A DNA stretch of 64,000 nucleotides, from contig CAMBZJ010000016.1 in assembly GCA_945872365.1 (NCBI GenBank), forward strand, positions 1-64,000, given 5' to 3'. This stretch comes from Klebsiella pneumoniae (GTDB taxonomy: Bacteria > Desulfobacterota > Binatia > UBA12015). Shown in pieces: positions 36,729-45,586 of this stretch. Position 1 is the stretch's first letter, and every line of letters begins with the position of its first letter. A program made the position numbers and the translations under genes. The notes beneath the pieces were generated by a model, which was given only the letters and a program-made list of their open reading frames with translations, was not told the origin of the DNA and ran no database searches.

Positions 36729-37958
36729 TCAGCGCGCCGCGTCCGGCGCTTGCACCGGCGGGGCCGCGAGCGCGGGTGGAGCCGGGGCCGCCTTCGCGCC
36801 GCAGACCTCCGCGCCCGCCCCCCCGCAGAGGCGTCGCCGCAGTTCGGCGGCGACGAGCGCGTGTCCGGCCGGGTTCCAGTGCCGGTCGCCGGGAAGCCGA
36901 AGCGTGTCCCCTCCCCGTTCGGCGGCGCGCACGAGCGGTCCGATCTCGACGAAGTCGACGCCGAGGATGCCGGCCAGCCGCCGCAGTTCGGCGCTAGCCT
37001 CGGGTCGGTCGTCATCGATGTCCACGAGGACGAAGCGGGCCCCGTCGTCACGCACCTCGGCGGCGAAGCGTTCGACGAGAGCCCGCGTGAGCTGCCAGGC
37101 GCGGCCGGTCGTCCGCAGCTCGGCGCGGGCGCGCAGGTTGCGGACGCGTTGCCAGAGCCAGCGTGCGAGCACGCTGCGGTCGGCCAGCGGCGACGGGCCC
37201 TCGTCGGCCGCGGCGGGCGCGAGCGCGAACCGCTCCGGCGACTCGATCGGCCCGTTGGCGCGGCGGAGTTCCCCGTTCGCATCGAGTTCGAAGCGGGGCT
37301 TCGCATAGAAGCTGAAGTCGGTCGAGTTGCGGTCGGCGTGAAACCAGGCGAACGCGAGGACCACCACGTCGGGCCGGAAGCGACGGCCGTCGACCTCGTA
37401 GCGCAGCAGCATCTGGTCGGTGCCGTAGCCGTGCACTCCGAAGTTGAGGACCTCGACGCCGGGCAACCCTCGACCGAGCAGGGCGCTGAACGTCTGGTCG
37501 TCCTCCACCCCTTCGCCGAAGGTCTGCGAGTCGCCGAAGACGGCGATGCGCAGGACGCCCGGTGGATGCTCCGGCGGTACCGGCGCCGCGCCGCGCAGCC
37601 CCTGCTCGTTCGCGCGGACGGCGACGTTGTAGGAGCCGGGTTTGACGCTTCGTACGTCGGCCCGCGGGCGCAGGCGCCAGCCGAGTTCGGGGTCCGGCTC
37701 GTCGAATCCGTAGGGGTCGCCGCTGGCTGCGGCACGCCGCGCCCGCCACTGCAACTTCCGCTCGCCCGCCGCGTCGACGAAGGCGCGTGGCAGGCCCGCG
37801 ATGCCGTCGCGACCGAGCAGCAGGCGCAGGGCGAACTCGCCGCCGAGCACGACGAGCGCGAGCGAAGCCATGGCCAGCAGCGGTGCGGCGACGCGATCGA
37901 GCCGTCGCCGACTGGTGCGGCGACGCGAGGCCGGTCGTGCTCCGGGATCCCGGGTCAT
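36729..37958 (-). CDS. Membrane-anchored SGNH/GDSL hydrolase
   Basis: N-terminal TM, block I FGDSQTFGEGV, C-terminal DRHWNPAGH catalytic dyad. Confidence 0.85.
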   Translation of the reverse strand: MTRDPGARPASRRRTSRRRLDRVAAPLLAMASLALVVLGGEFALRLLLGRDGIAGLPRAFVDAAGERKLQWRARRAAASGDPYGFDEPDPELGWRLRPRADVRSVKPGSYNVAVRANEQGLRGAAPVPPEHPPGVLRIAVFGDSQTFGEGVEDDQTFSALLGRGLPGVEVLNFGVHGYGTDQMLLRYEVDGRRFRPDVVVLAFAWFHADRNSTDFSFYAKPRFELDANGELRRANGPIESPERFALAPAAADEGPSPLADRSVLARWLWQRVRNLRARAELRTTGRAWQLTRALVERFAAEVRDDGARFVLVDIDDDRPEASAELRRLAGILGVDFVEIGPLVRAAERGGDTLRLPGDRHWNPAGHALVAAELRRRLCGGAGAEVCGAKAAPAPPALAAPPVQAPDAAR

Positions 37959-37968
37959 GGCTCTTTCG

Positions 37969-39729
37969 TCAGCGGGCGAGTTCCGCCCGCCAGGCGTCTT
38001 CCAGGCCGGCGAGTTCGTCGAGCGCCGACGCGATTCGGCCGGTCGCCTGGTGCACGCGCTCCCTCGCCTCGACGGCCGCGTGCCCGAGTGCGCCGCGCGC
38101 GTTCTCGATCACGCCGGCGAGCAAGCCGCGCGCCCGGCGGGCCAGACCGCGTCGGACCACGAACCGCAGCGCGAAGAGATAGGCCGCGAGCAGCAGGGCC
38201 GCGCTCAGCAGGAAGTCGAAGCCGGCGTAGCGTTGCTCGAGAAAACCCTCGGCGACCTTCCAGAGGACCCATGCGCCGAGCGCGTAGACCGGCAGGTCGA
38301 GCAGCCAGCCGAATCTGCGCAGCAGGCCGTGCTCGGCGGCAGCCGGCAGGTCGCGTCCGACCAGTCGCGACCAGGCCTCCGCGACCGCACCGCCCGCAGC
38401 CGTGCGCCCCTGCTCCGCATCGGGCATCCCGAGTGCCTCGGGCGAGCGGGCCAGGCGACCCGCCCGCACCCGCGCCTGCGACAGGGAGTCGGCATGCCAG
38501 GAGGCGAACTCGCCCGGGGTCGGCAACAGCGTTCCGGCATCCCCGAGACGCTGCTCCCGCCACGAGCGCTGCACCTGCTCGGCGGCGAGCGCACCGGCGG
38601 CAGTGCCGGCGGCGGCCAGCGGGTTGCGGGTGGCGAGTACCGCGCTCGCACCGAGGCCGAGCGAGGCGAGGCCCCCGGTGCGGATCGCCCAGCCGCCCGG
38701 GCCGTCCCAGCGGCGCGAGGCCTCGGCCCAGAGCAACTCGCAGACGTCGGCGCGGCGCAGCGCGAGGCGCTCGCCGACCTCCTCGGCGCAGCGCTCGCCG
38801 AGGCGATCGAAGCCGTCGCTCGCATCCTGCGGCAGCGCCTCGAGGTCGGGAGCGGCCTCGCGGCGCACCTCGTCGAAGACCGTCCCGAGCCGTGTCGCCG
38901 TACCGAGGGCGTTCAGCCGCCGGACACCGCTGATGACGCCGTCTTGGACCAGGTGCTGGAGGGCCTGGCAGAACTCGGCCCAACCCTCGGAACGCGGCTG
39001 CGACTGGGCCGTGCGCGCGCTGATCGCCAGCACCGGCGCGTCGGGGGCGCGCCATCGGCCCGCGGCCATGCCGCGGATCTGTTCGAGGATCGCGTCGCGG
39101 GATTCCGGGGTGAGTTCGTCGCTGCGGTTCAGGACAAAGATCATGTGGCGACGACCCGCGAACGCGTCGAGGAAGGACACCGAGGCCTCCTCGAGGACCG
39201 ACTGGTGGTGCAGGACCACGACCAGCACGTCGCTGCGCTCGGCGAGCGCCGTCACGGTCGCCCGGTTGCGCTCGTCGATGCTGTTCATGTCGGGGGCGTC
39301 GACCAGCACCTGGGCGGTCCAGGGTCCACTCGATGCGTCGTAGCGGGCGACTGCCACGCCCGGAGCGTCGGGTCCGGTTCCGCCCACGCCCTCGACGAGT
39401 TCGCCGAGGTCGGCGTCCTCGGGGGCATAGACGACCGGCTCGCGCGTGGTCGGGCGGTTCACGCCCTCCTGCGCGATGCGCCTGCCTGCGAGCGCGTTCA
39501 GCAGCGTGGACTTGCCCGCTCCCGTCGAACCGACGAGCGTGATTACCGCGGCCCGGTGGACGCGCTCGACCTGCCGGTCGAGATCGAGAAGCAGGCGGTC
39601 GATCTCGGGGCGGCGCCGCTCGACGGCGCGCAGGACCGCGACCTCGCCCACGTTCTCGCGCAGCCGCGCGCGCAGTCCTTCCAGGGTCGCGCGCAGGCGG
39701 GTCGTACCGTCGTCCGAGAAGGCTTTCAC
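37969..39729 (-). CDS. Dynamin-family GTPase (GTPase B of a tandem pair)
   Basis: P-loop GSTGAGKSTLLNALAG, NRPTTREP (G2), DAPDMNSI (G3), LNRSD (G4); C-terminal hydrophobic segments. Confidence 0.85.
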   Translation of the reverse strand: MKAFSDDGTTRLRATLEGLRARLRENVGEVAVLRAVERRRPEIDRLLLDLDRQVERVHRAAVITLVGSTGAGKSTLLNALAGRRIAQEGVNRPTTREPVVYAPEDADLGELVEGVGGTGPDAPGVAVARYDASSGPWTAQVLVDAPDMNSIDERNRATVTALAERSDVLVVVLHHQSVLEEASVSFLDAFAGRRHMIFVLNRSDELTPESRDAILEQIRGMAAGRWRAPDAPVLAISARTAQSQPRSEGWAEFCQALQHLVQDGVISGVRRLNALGTATRLGTVFDEVRREAAPDLEALPQDASDGFDRLGERCAEEVGERLALRRADVCELLWAEASRRWDGPGGWAIRTGGLASLGLGASAVLATRNPLAAAGTAAGALAAEQVQRSWREQRLGDAGTLLPTPGEFASWHADSLSQARVRAGRLARSPEALGMPDAEQGRTAAGGAVAEAWSRLVGRDLPAAAEHGLLRRFGWLLDLPVYALGAWVLWKVAEGFLEQRYAGFDFLLSAALLLAAYLFALRFVVRRGLARRARGLLAGVIENARGALGHAAVEARERVHQATGRIASALDELAGLEDAWRAELAR

Positions 39730-39738
39730 CCGATCCCC

Positions 39739-41532
39739 TCAGGCGCGCAAGGCGACGCGCAGGTCCTGCAGTCCGGAGGCGATCCGACCGTCCTCCACGA
39801 GCCGCTCCCGGATCCGGGAGGCCGTCTCCGGGAGCGCCCCATCCACCAGCGTGTGGGCGAGTTGCCGGCCACGCACCTCGGTCCAGCGGCGGCGGGCTTC
39901 GGACATGATGCCCGAGCCCAGCACGTGTGCGTACTTCTCGAACAGCACCGTCCCCAGGAACCCGCCGCCGACGGCCGCGAGATCGGAGCCGAAGCCGCCG
40001 GTACTGACAATGACCGCCGCCGCGAGGGCGATCGGAACGAGGGTCGCGAGGTCGGCCGCGGCCTGGATGTCGATGTCGAAGCCGCGGTCCTCGATCGCCT
40101 TCTCGACCAGTTGCTCGCAGGCGCGCTGGAACTCGGCGACGTCGGAATCCCGCATCGAGAGCCCATCGAGCGCAGCGGCCTCGGCCGAGGCGCGGCGGCC
40201 GTCGTCGAGGTCTCGGTCGAGCGAGGCCGCCACGTCGGGCGAGGCCCCCTGGCGGGCGGGATGGCGCGCCTCCCGGCCGAGGTCGCGCGCCACCTCTTCC
40301 CAGAACGACGGCCAGGCCTTGCGGAGTTCGTCGCGTTCGATCGTTCCCAGCGTGGCAGCCGGCTGTTCCTGCTTGGGATGCGGCGCGCCACGGAGCACTG
40401 CCGGCACGCTCTCGATGCCGAGCCGGATCCGCCGCAGGGTCGTCCGCCAACTGCGGCTGAGCGGGTTGCTGCGCCGGTCGAGCACCGCGCGGAAAGCGTC
40501 GACGAAGGGCCGGGCCGGCATGGCTGCAGAGGCGATGCGCATCCCGGACTCGACGCCACGGGCCTCGGCCGCCTGCAGGACCGCACCGGCGCGCTGCGAG
40601 TCGCCGGCGAGCGCGCTGCCGGTGTCGCGCAGCGCGTCGTCGAGTCGCGCCATCGCCGCGTCGACGGCCTGCTTCTTCACGAAGGCGATCTCGTCGACGT
40701 CGAACAGCACCTCGCGCAGCGGGCGGCCGCCGTCGATCGCGACCGGCGCGAGCGGCGCCGTCCCCTTCTGGACCTCGAGACTGTGCGGCGCCCAGAAGGA
40801 TGCGATCGGGCTCGTCCCGACGTCGGCTGCGAGCTTCTCGGTATGGGCACGGGCGACGTCCGCGTCGCTGGCCTCGTTGTAGACCAGCATCCACGGACGA
40901 CCGTGCTGCAGCCAGCGCTCGAGGAACGTCACCACCGCCTTGTTCTGGTAGGAGTGCCGCGTGACCACCGCGACGACCAGGTCGGCGACGGTCAACAGGG
41001 ACTCGCTGGCCAGCCGGTTGTCCTCGAGGATGCTGTCGAAGTCGGGCGTGTCGATGAGCATGAGACCGCGCGGCAGGCCCGGCTCCTCCGCGTAGAGCAG
41101 GGTCGCCGGATCGACCGCCCGATCGAGCGGTGCCCCGCTCCCGGCCGCCCCGAGCGGCTCGAGCCGAAATCGGGCCAGCGTCGGCTCGGCGCGCAGCTCC
41201 GCGAGCAGTTCGGGGTGGAGCACCCCCACCAGCCGGCGAGTCGCCCCACCGGTCGGCAGGGACGGGCTCAACAGCCGGCCGGCGAGCGCGTTGAACAGCG
41301 CCGACTTACCGGCGTTGTTCGGTCCGACGATCCCGGCGACCAGGTAAGCGTCACCACCCGCGGAGCGCGGCAGGAGGTCCCGCTGCAGGACGTCGAGGGC
41401 CGCCGCGGCGGACGGCAGCCGGTCGCGCAGCGGCAGAACCGCGTCCCGGGCCGCCCGCAGCAGCTCGGATCGCTCCATCGGAGCCATCATCGGCGCGCAG
41501 GAAACCACAGCCCCGCCAGCTGCACAACGCAT
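39739..41532 (-). CDS. Dynamin-family GTPase (GTPase A of a tandem pair; true start may be an internal Met)
   Basis: P-loop GPNNAGKSALFNALAG, TGGATRR (G2), DTPDFDSI (G3); C-terminal hydrophobic hairpin LATLVPIALAAAVIVSTGGFGSDLAAVGGGFLGTVLF. Confidence 0.85.
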   Translation of the reverse strand: MRCAAGGAVVSCAPMMAPMERSELLRAARDAVLPLRDRLPSAAAALDVLQRDLLPRSAGGDAYLVAGIVGPNNAGKSALFNALAGRLLSPSLPTGGATRRLVGVLHPELLAELRAEPTLARFRLEPLGAAGSGAPLDRAVDPATLLYAEEPGLPRGLMLIDTPDFDSILEDNRLASESLLTVADLVVAVVTRHSYQNKAVVTFLERWLQHGRPWMLVYNEASDADVARAHTEKLAADVGTSPIASFWAPHSLEVQKGTAPLAPVAIDGGRPLREVLFDVDEIAFVKKQAVDAAMARLDDALRDTGSALAGDSQRAGAVLQAAEARGVESGMRIASAAMPARPFVDAFRAVLDRRSNPLSRSWRTTLRRIRLGIESVPAVLRGAPHPKQEQPAATLGTIERDELRKAWPSFWEEVARDLGREARHPARQGASPDVAASLDRDLDDGRRASAEAAALDGLSMRDSDVAEFQRACEQLVEKAIEDRGFDIDIQAAADLATLVPIALAAAVIVSTGGFGSDLAAVGGGFLGTVLFEKYAHVLGSGIMSEARRRWTEVRGRQLAHTLVDGALPETASRIRERLVEDGRIASGLQDLRVALRA

Positions 41533-41732
41533 CCGGTCACGGGACGGAAGAACGAACGCGTGCGCGCTCCGAAACGGAGTCGACGGCGCTCGCTCGCATC
41601 ACCCGGAAGGCGCGACGACGCTTACCGATGCAGCATTGGCCGCCCCCGCTCGGCGCACCACAAAGACGTTCACGACAATTTCGTGGGGAAAGCGCATGAT
41701 TTCGCTTCCATAATATTCCATTCGTGGTAAAA

Positions 41733-41750
41733 CGGCATTAGTGAATGCCG
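41733..41750. promoter_or_regulatory. Short perfect inverted repeat in the divergent intergenic region
   Basis: CGGCATT-AGTG-AATGCCG, in a locally AT-rich stretch. Confidence 0.35.
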
Positions 41751-41808
41751 GGGCCTTCGACGTGCGCGAAGGGTGCACGTACTCCCGGCGGCAAGGAGGA
41801 GGGGATTG

Positions 41809-42480
41809 ATGGCTGTGAGGAAGACGGCTGCCCGCAGGCGGGTGGTCAAGAGGGTGGTGGGGGCAGTTCCGGAAGTCACCGTGGCGAAGGTTCGCCGACC
41901 GGCGGGTCGTCGCCGGGTCGTGGCGGTGGCGAAGTTGGTCGCAAAGCGTGCGGTGCGCCGTACGGCGACGCGCAAGGCGGTCGCCCGCAAGATCGCGGTG
42001 AAGGCCGTGCGCGTGGCCGCGGTGAAGCGCGTCGTGCGCAAGGCGGTGGCGAAGCGTGTCGTGCGCAAGGCCGTCGTTCAGCGCGTCGTCCGCAAGGCAG
42101 CGACCCGCCGTGTGGTCCGCAAGGCGGTCGCCCGGCGCGTCGTGCGCCGCGCGGTCAAGCGCGCGGTCGTCCGCTCGGCGGTCAAGCGGACCGTCGTGCG
42201 GCGCGTGGTGCGCAAGGCGGTACGTCGCGCGGTCGTCCGCAAGGTCGTTCGTCGCGCGGTTGTCCGTCGCGCGGTGCGCCGTGCGGTCGTTCGTGGCGCG
42301 GTCAAGCGCGCCGTCGTCCGCCGCGTGGTGAAGCGCGCGGTCGTGCGCCGCGCGGTCAAACGCGCCGTCATCGGCGCGGTGGTGAAGCGCGCGGTCGCCC
42401 GCAGGGTCGTCCGCCGCAGGGCGCCGCTCCTGCAGAATCTCGGCGGTCTCGACTTCGGGCGGCCTCTCGGCCAGTTCTGA
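41809..42480 (+). CDS. Extremely basic Arg/Lys/Val/Ala period-4 repeat protein of unknown function
   Basis: Strong RBS (AAGGAGGAGGGG) before ATG; repeats such as RRVVRKAVARRVVRRAVKRAVVR; only one Glu and one Asp; non-repetitive C-terminus LLQNLGGLDFGRPLGQF. Confidence 0.75.
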   Translation: MAVRKTAARRRVVKRVVGAVPEVTVAKVRRPAGRRRVVAVAKLVAKRAVRRTATRKAVARKIAVKAVRVAAVKRVVRKAVAKRVVRKAVVQRVVRKAATRRVVRKAVARRVVRRAVKRAVVRSAVKRTVVRRVVRKAVRRAVVRKVVRRAVVRRAVRRAVVRGAVKRAVVRRVVKRAVVRRAVKRAVIGAVVKRAVARRVVRRRAPLLQNLGGLDFGRPLGQF

Positions 42481-42490
42481 TTCGGATCCG

Positions 42491-42527
42491 CGAAGCGCCC
42501 CGTCGACGGATTCGACGGGGCGCTTCG
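42491..42527 (+). terminator. Perfect 16-bp stem hairpin downstream of the basic repeat gene (no T-tract)
   Basis: CGAAGCGCCCCGTCGA-CGGAT-TCGACGGGGCGCTTCG. Confidence 0.6.
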
Positions 42528-42549
42528 CCACTTCGCTCGGTGCGGCGGT

Positions 42550-43713
42550 TCAGAGCCTCTCGATGATGGTTCCGGTGCCAAGCCCCCCGCCGCAGCACAT
42601 CGCGATCAGCCCGTAGCGACCGCCGGTCCGCTCCAGTTCGTGGAGCGCGGTCGTCAGCAGGCGGGCCCCGGTGCTCCCGGTCGGATGCCCGAGGGCGATC
42701 GCGCCGCCGTTGGGATTCACCCGCTCCGGGTTCGGGCGGAGATCCTTCTCCCAGGCGAGGACGACCGAGGCGAAGGCTTCGTTCACCTCGAAGGTGTCGA
42801 TCTGGTCGATCGAGAGCCCCGCCTGCGCGAGAACCTTCCGGCTGGCCGGGATCGGCCCCTTGAGCATCGTCACCGGGTCCACCCCGACGAGCGTCGTCGC
42901 TACGATGCGCGCACGCGGGCGTAGCCCGAGTGCCTTCGCCCGCTCCGGGGAAGCGAGCAGCACGGCCGAGGCGCCGTCGGAGACCTGGGAGGAGGTGCCC
43001 GCGGTGTGGATCCCGTCGGGGACGATCGGGGCGAGGGTGGCGAGTTTCTCGAGCGAGGTCTCGCGCAGCCCTTCGTCCCGCGCGACCGCGCGGCTCTCGC
43101 CGGTCGGCTTGCCTTCCGCGTCGAGCACGGGGGCCGCGACCGGCACGATCTCGCGGTCGAAGCGTTGCTCGTCCCAGGCGCGACGGGCGGACTGCTGGCT
43201 GCGCAACCCGAAGCGATCGGTGTCCTCGCGGCCGATGCCGTATTCCTTCGCGATCATCTCCGCGCCCTGGAACTGCGAGGTCGGCTCGAAGTGCGCGAGA
43301 TAGCCCGGCGAGAGCGGCGATCCAACCTTCATGTTCGTGCCGAGCGGCACCCGGGTCATCATCTCGATGCCGCAGGCCAGCACCACGTCCTCGATGCCCG
43401 CGCCGATCATCCCCGCCGCGAGCGAGGTCGCCTGTTGCGACGAGCCGCATTGGCTGTCGACCGTGGTCGCCGCGACCTGCATCGGGAAGCCCTGCCCCAA
43501 CCAGGCGACGCGCGCCAGATTGAAGGACTGCTCGCCGACCTGCGAGACGCAGCCGCCGATCACCTGCCCGACCGCACCGGGGTTGATTCCCGACCGCTCG
43601 AGGGCCGCGCGCTGCACGGCCCCGAGGAGGTCCGCGGGATGAAGCCCGGCCAGGCCGCCCTTGCGGCGTCCGATCGGACTGCGAACGGCCTCGACGATGA
43701 ACACTTCGCGCAT
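42550..43713 (-). CDS. Acetyl-CoA acetyltransferase (thiolase)
   Basis: REVFIVEAVRSPIGRRKGGLAG, DSQCGSSQQA, NEAFASV, GGAIALGHPTGSTGARL, CCGGGLGTGTI. Confidence 0.95.
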   Translation of the reverse strand: MREVFIVEAVRSPIGRRKGGLAGLHPADLLGAVQRAALERSGINPGAVGQVIGGCVSQVGEQSFNLARVAWLGQGFPMQVAATTVDSQCGSSQQATSLAAGMIGAGIEDVVLACGIEMMTRVPLGTNMKVGSPLSPGYLAHFEPTSQFQGAEMIAKEYGIGREDTDRFGLRSQQSARRAWDEQRFDREIVPVAAPVLDAEGKPTGESRAVARDEGLRETSLEKLATLAPIVPDGIHTAGTSSQVSDGASAVLLASPERAKALGLRPRARIVATTLVGVDPVTMLKGPIPASRKVLAQAGLSIDQIDTFEVNEAFASVVLAWEKDLRPNPERVNPNGGAIALGHPTGSTGARLLTTALHELERTGGRYGLIAMCCGGGLGTGTIIERL

Positions 43714-43861
43714 GATCGACTCCTCCCGCGCCGCCCGGCGGCGGGCTGATTGCGAAAGACCTCCCGCTAGCGGACCGGCCGCGGACACGCGAGCGGCGCG
43801 AGCCGCGCCAGGGATGCCCGACGACTCGCCACGACGGGAGGGCTGCGCTAGTCCTGCCGGC

Positions 43862-45040
43862 ATGGAGATCACCCTGAACGACGAGGACCGGGCGTTCCGC
43901 GACGAAGTGCGGGACTTCCTCGGGCGCGAGATCCCGCGGGATTGGCCCCACCCACCGGGCACCGGCTCCTTCGAAGTGACCGACGCCGAGTTTCCGCGCC
44001 TGCGCACGTGGCAGAAGAAGCTCTTCGACGCGCGCCTGATCGGCATCACCTGGCCGCGGGAGTACGGCGGCCGCGATGCCTCGCCCCACCATGACGCGCT
44101 CCTGCAGGACGAGATGGTGCGCGCCGGCGCCCCGCCGACGATCAACCTCCTCGGCATCAGCCTCTGCGGCCCGGCCCTGCTCCACTACGGCAGTCCGGCG
44201 CAGAAGGAGCGCTACCTGGCCAGGATGCTCTCCGGCGAGGAGGTTTGGTGCCAGGGATACTCGGAGCCCGGATCGGGGTCCGACCTCGCGAGCCTGCGCA
44301 CGAGCGCCGTGCTGCGCGGCGACGACTACGTGGTGAACGGGCAGAAGGTCTGGACCACCGACGGCAAGGTCGCCGACTGGATGTTCTGCCTCGTGCGCAC
44401 CGAGCCCGAAGCCCCCAAGCACAAGGGCATCGGATTCCTGCTCATCGACATGCGCACGCCCGGCGTCGACGTCCGGCCGCTGCGCCAGATCACCGGCGGA
44501 ACCGAGTTCTGCGAGGTCTTCTTCAACGACGTCGTCGTCCCGCGCTCGAACATGGTGGGCCACCCGACGCAGGGCTGGCTCATCGCCAACACCGTGCTCG
44601 GCTACGAGCGCGGGACCGGGGCGCTCGCGGCTGCGTCGGCCTTCGACGCCGACTTCGGCCGGTTGGCCGGCAGCCTGCGCGACGGCGGACGTGCCGCCGA
44701 CCCGCGCGTCCGCCAGCAGGCGGCGCAGCTCCGGATCGACCTGACGATCCTGCGGCTGCTCGGCCTGCGCGTGCTCACCGGGCTGCGCGAGGGCAAGGCG
44801 CCGGGTTCCGAGGCGAGCATGATCAAGCTCTTCAAGTCGGAGCTGGAACAGCGGCTCTACGGTCTCGCGGTCGACCTCCAGGGCCCCCGCGGCGCGGTCT
44901 GGGCCGGCGAGCACGCGGTCGATAACGGGCACTGGCACTGGCGCATGCTCTGGTCGCGGGCCGGCACCATCTATGCCGGGACGAGCGAGGTACAGCGCAA
45001 CATCATCGCCCAGCGGGTCCTGGGCCTGCCGCGGGGTTGA
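43862..45040 (+). CDS. Acyl-CoA dehydrogenase
   Basis: WCQGYSEPGSGSDLASL, VNGQKVWTT, YAGTSEVQRNIIAQRVLGLPR. Confidence 0.95.
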   Translation: MEITLNDEDRAFRDEVRDFLGREIPRDWPHPPGTGSFEVTDAEFPRLRTWQKKLFDARLIGITWPREYGGRDASPHHDALLQDEMVRAGAPPTINLLGISLCGPALLHYGSPAQKERYLARMLSGEEVWCQGYSEPGSGSDLASLRTSAVLRGDDYVVNGQKVWTTDGKVADWMFCLVRTEPEAPKHKGIGFLLIDMRTPGVDVRPLRQITGGTEFCEVFFNDVVVPRSNMVGHPTQGWLIANTVLGYERGTGALAAASAFDADFGRLAGSLRDGGRAADPRVRQQAAQLRIDLTILRLLGLRVLTGLREGKAPGSEASMIKLFKSELEQRLYGLAVDLQGPRGAVWAGEHAVDNGHWHWRMLWSRAGTIYAGTSEVQRNIIAQRVLGLPRG

Positions 45041-45072
45041 GCCGGCCGGCCGGCTCCGAGGAGACACGAATC

Positions 45073-45543
45073 ATGAAGGGAAACCCGAAGATCATCGAGA
45101 TGCTCAACCGCATCCTCACCGGCGAATTGACCGGCGTAAACCAGTACTTCATCCACTCCCGTATGTGCCGGAACTGGGGCTACCAGCGCCTCGCCAAGCA
45201 CTCCTGGGAGGAGTCGATCGGCGAGATGAAGCACGCCGACGAGTTGATCGAGCGCATCCTCTTCCTCGAAGGCGTTCCGAACATGCAGCGCTACAACAAG
45301 ATCCGTGTCGGTGAGACCGTCCCCGAGCAACTCTCGCTCGACCGCGATCTGGAGGTCGAGGCGGTAGCGCTGCTGAACGAAGCCGTCGAACTGGCGGTCG
45401 CGGTACACGACAACGGCTCGCGAGACCTGGTCGAGAAGATCCTGCGCTCCGAAGAGGAGCACCTCGACTGGCTCGAGTCGCAGCTGGAACTCATCCGCCA
45501 GATCGGCGAGCAGAACTACCTCGCCCAGCAGATCCGGGAGTGA
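45073..45543 (+). CDS. bfr: Bacterioferritin
   Basis: MKGNPKIIEMLNRILTGELTGVNQYFIHSRM, E.EMKHADELIERILFLEG, SEEEHLDWLESQLELI. Confidence 0.95.
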   Translation: MKGNPKIIEMLNRILTGELTGVNQYFIHSRMCRNWGYQRLAKHSWEESIGEMKHADELIERILFLEGVPNMQRYNKIRVGETVPEQLSLDRDLEVEAVALLNEAVELAVAVHDNGSRDLVEKILRSEEEHLDWLESQLELIRQIGEQNYLAQQIRE

Positions 45544-45586
45544 GCTCGCGGGGCGGGTCCGGCCATCGGACCCCGCCCCGCCCCTT

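Noticed and set aside
41599-42531. Minus-strand ORFs opposite the basic-repeat gene (e.g. HRADDGALDRATNDRTAHR repeats)
   Set aside because: Repetitiveness follows automatically from the 12-nt periodic plus-strand repeat; no RBS-associated start, and the plus frame has a strong RBS and terminator-like hairpin.
42368-45067. 899-aa minus-strand ORF
   Set aside because: Out-of-frame shadow of the thiolase and antisense of the acyl-CoA dehydrogenase.
45550-45580. Hairpin GGGGCGGGTCCG/CGGACCCCGCCCC between bfr and phosphomannomutase
   Set aside because: Plausible convergent terminator but imperfect, no clear T-tract, not reported as a separate feature.
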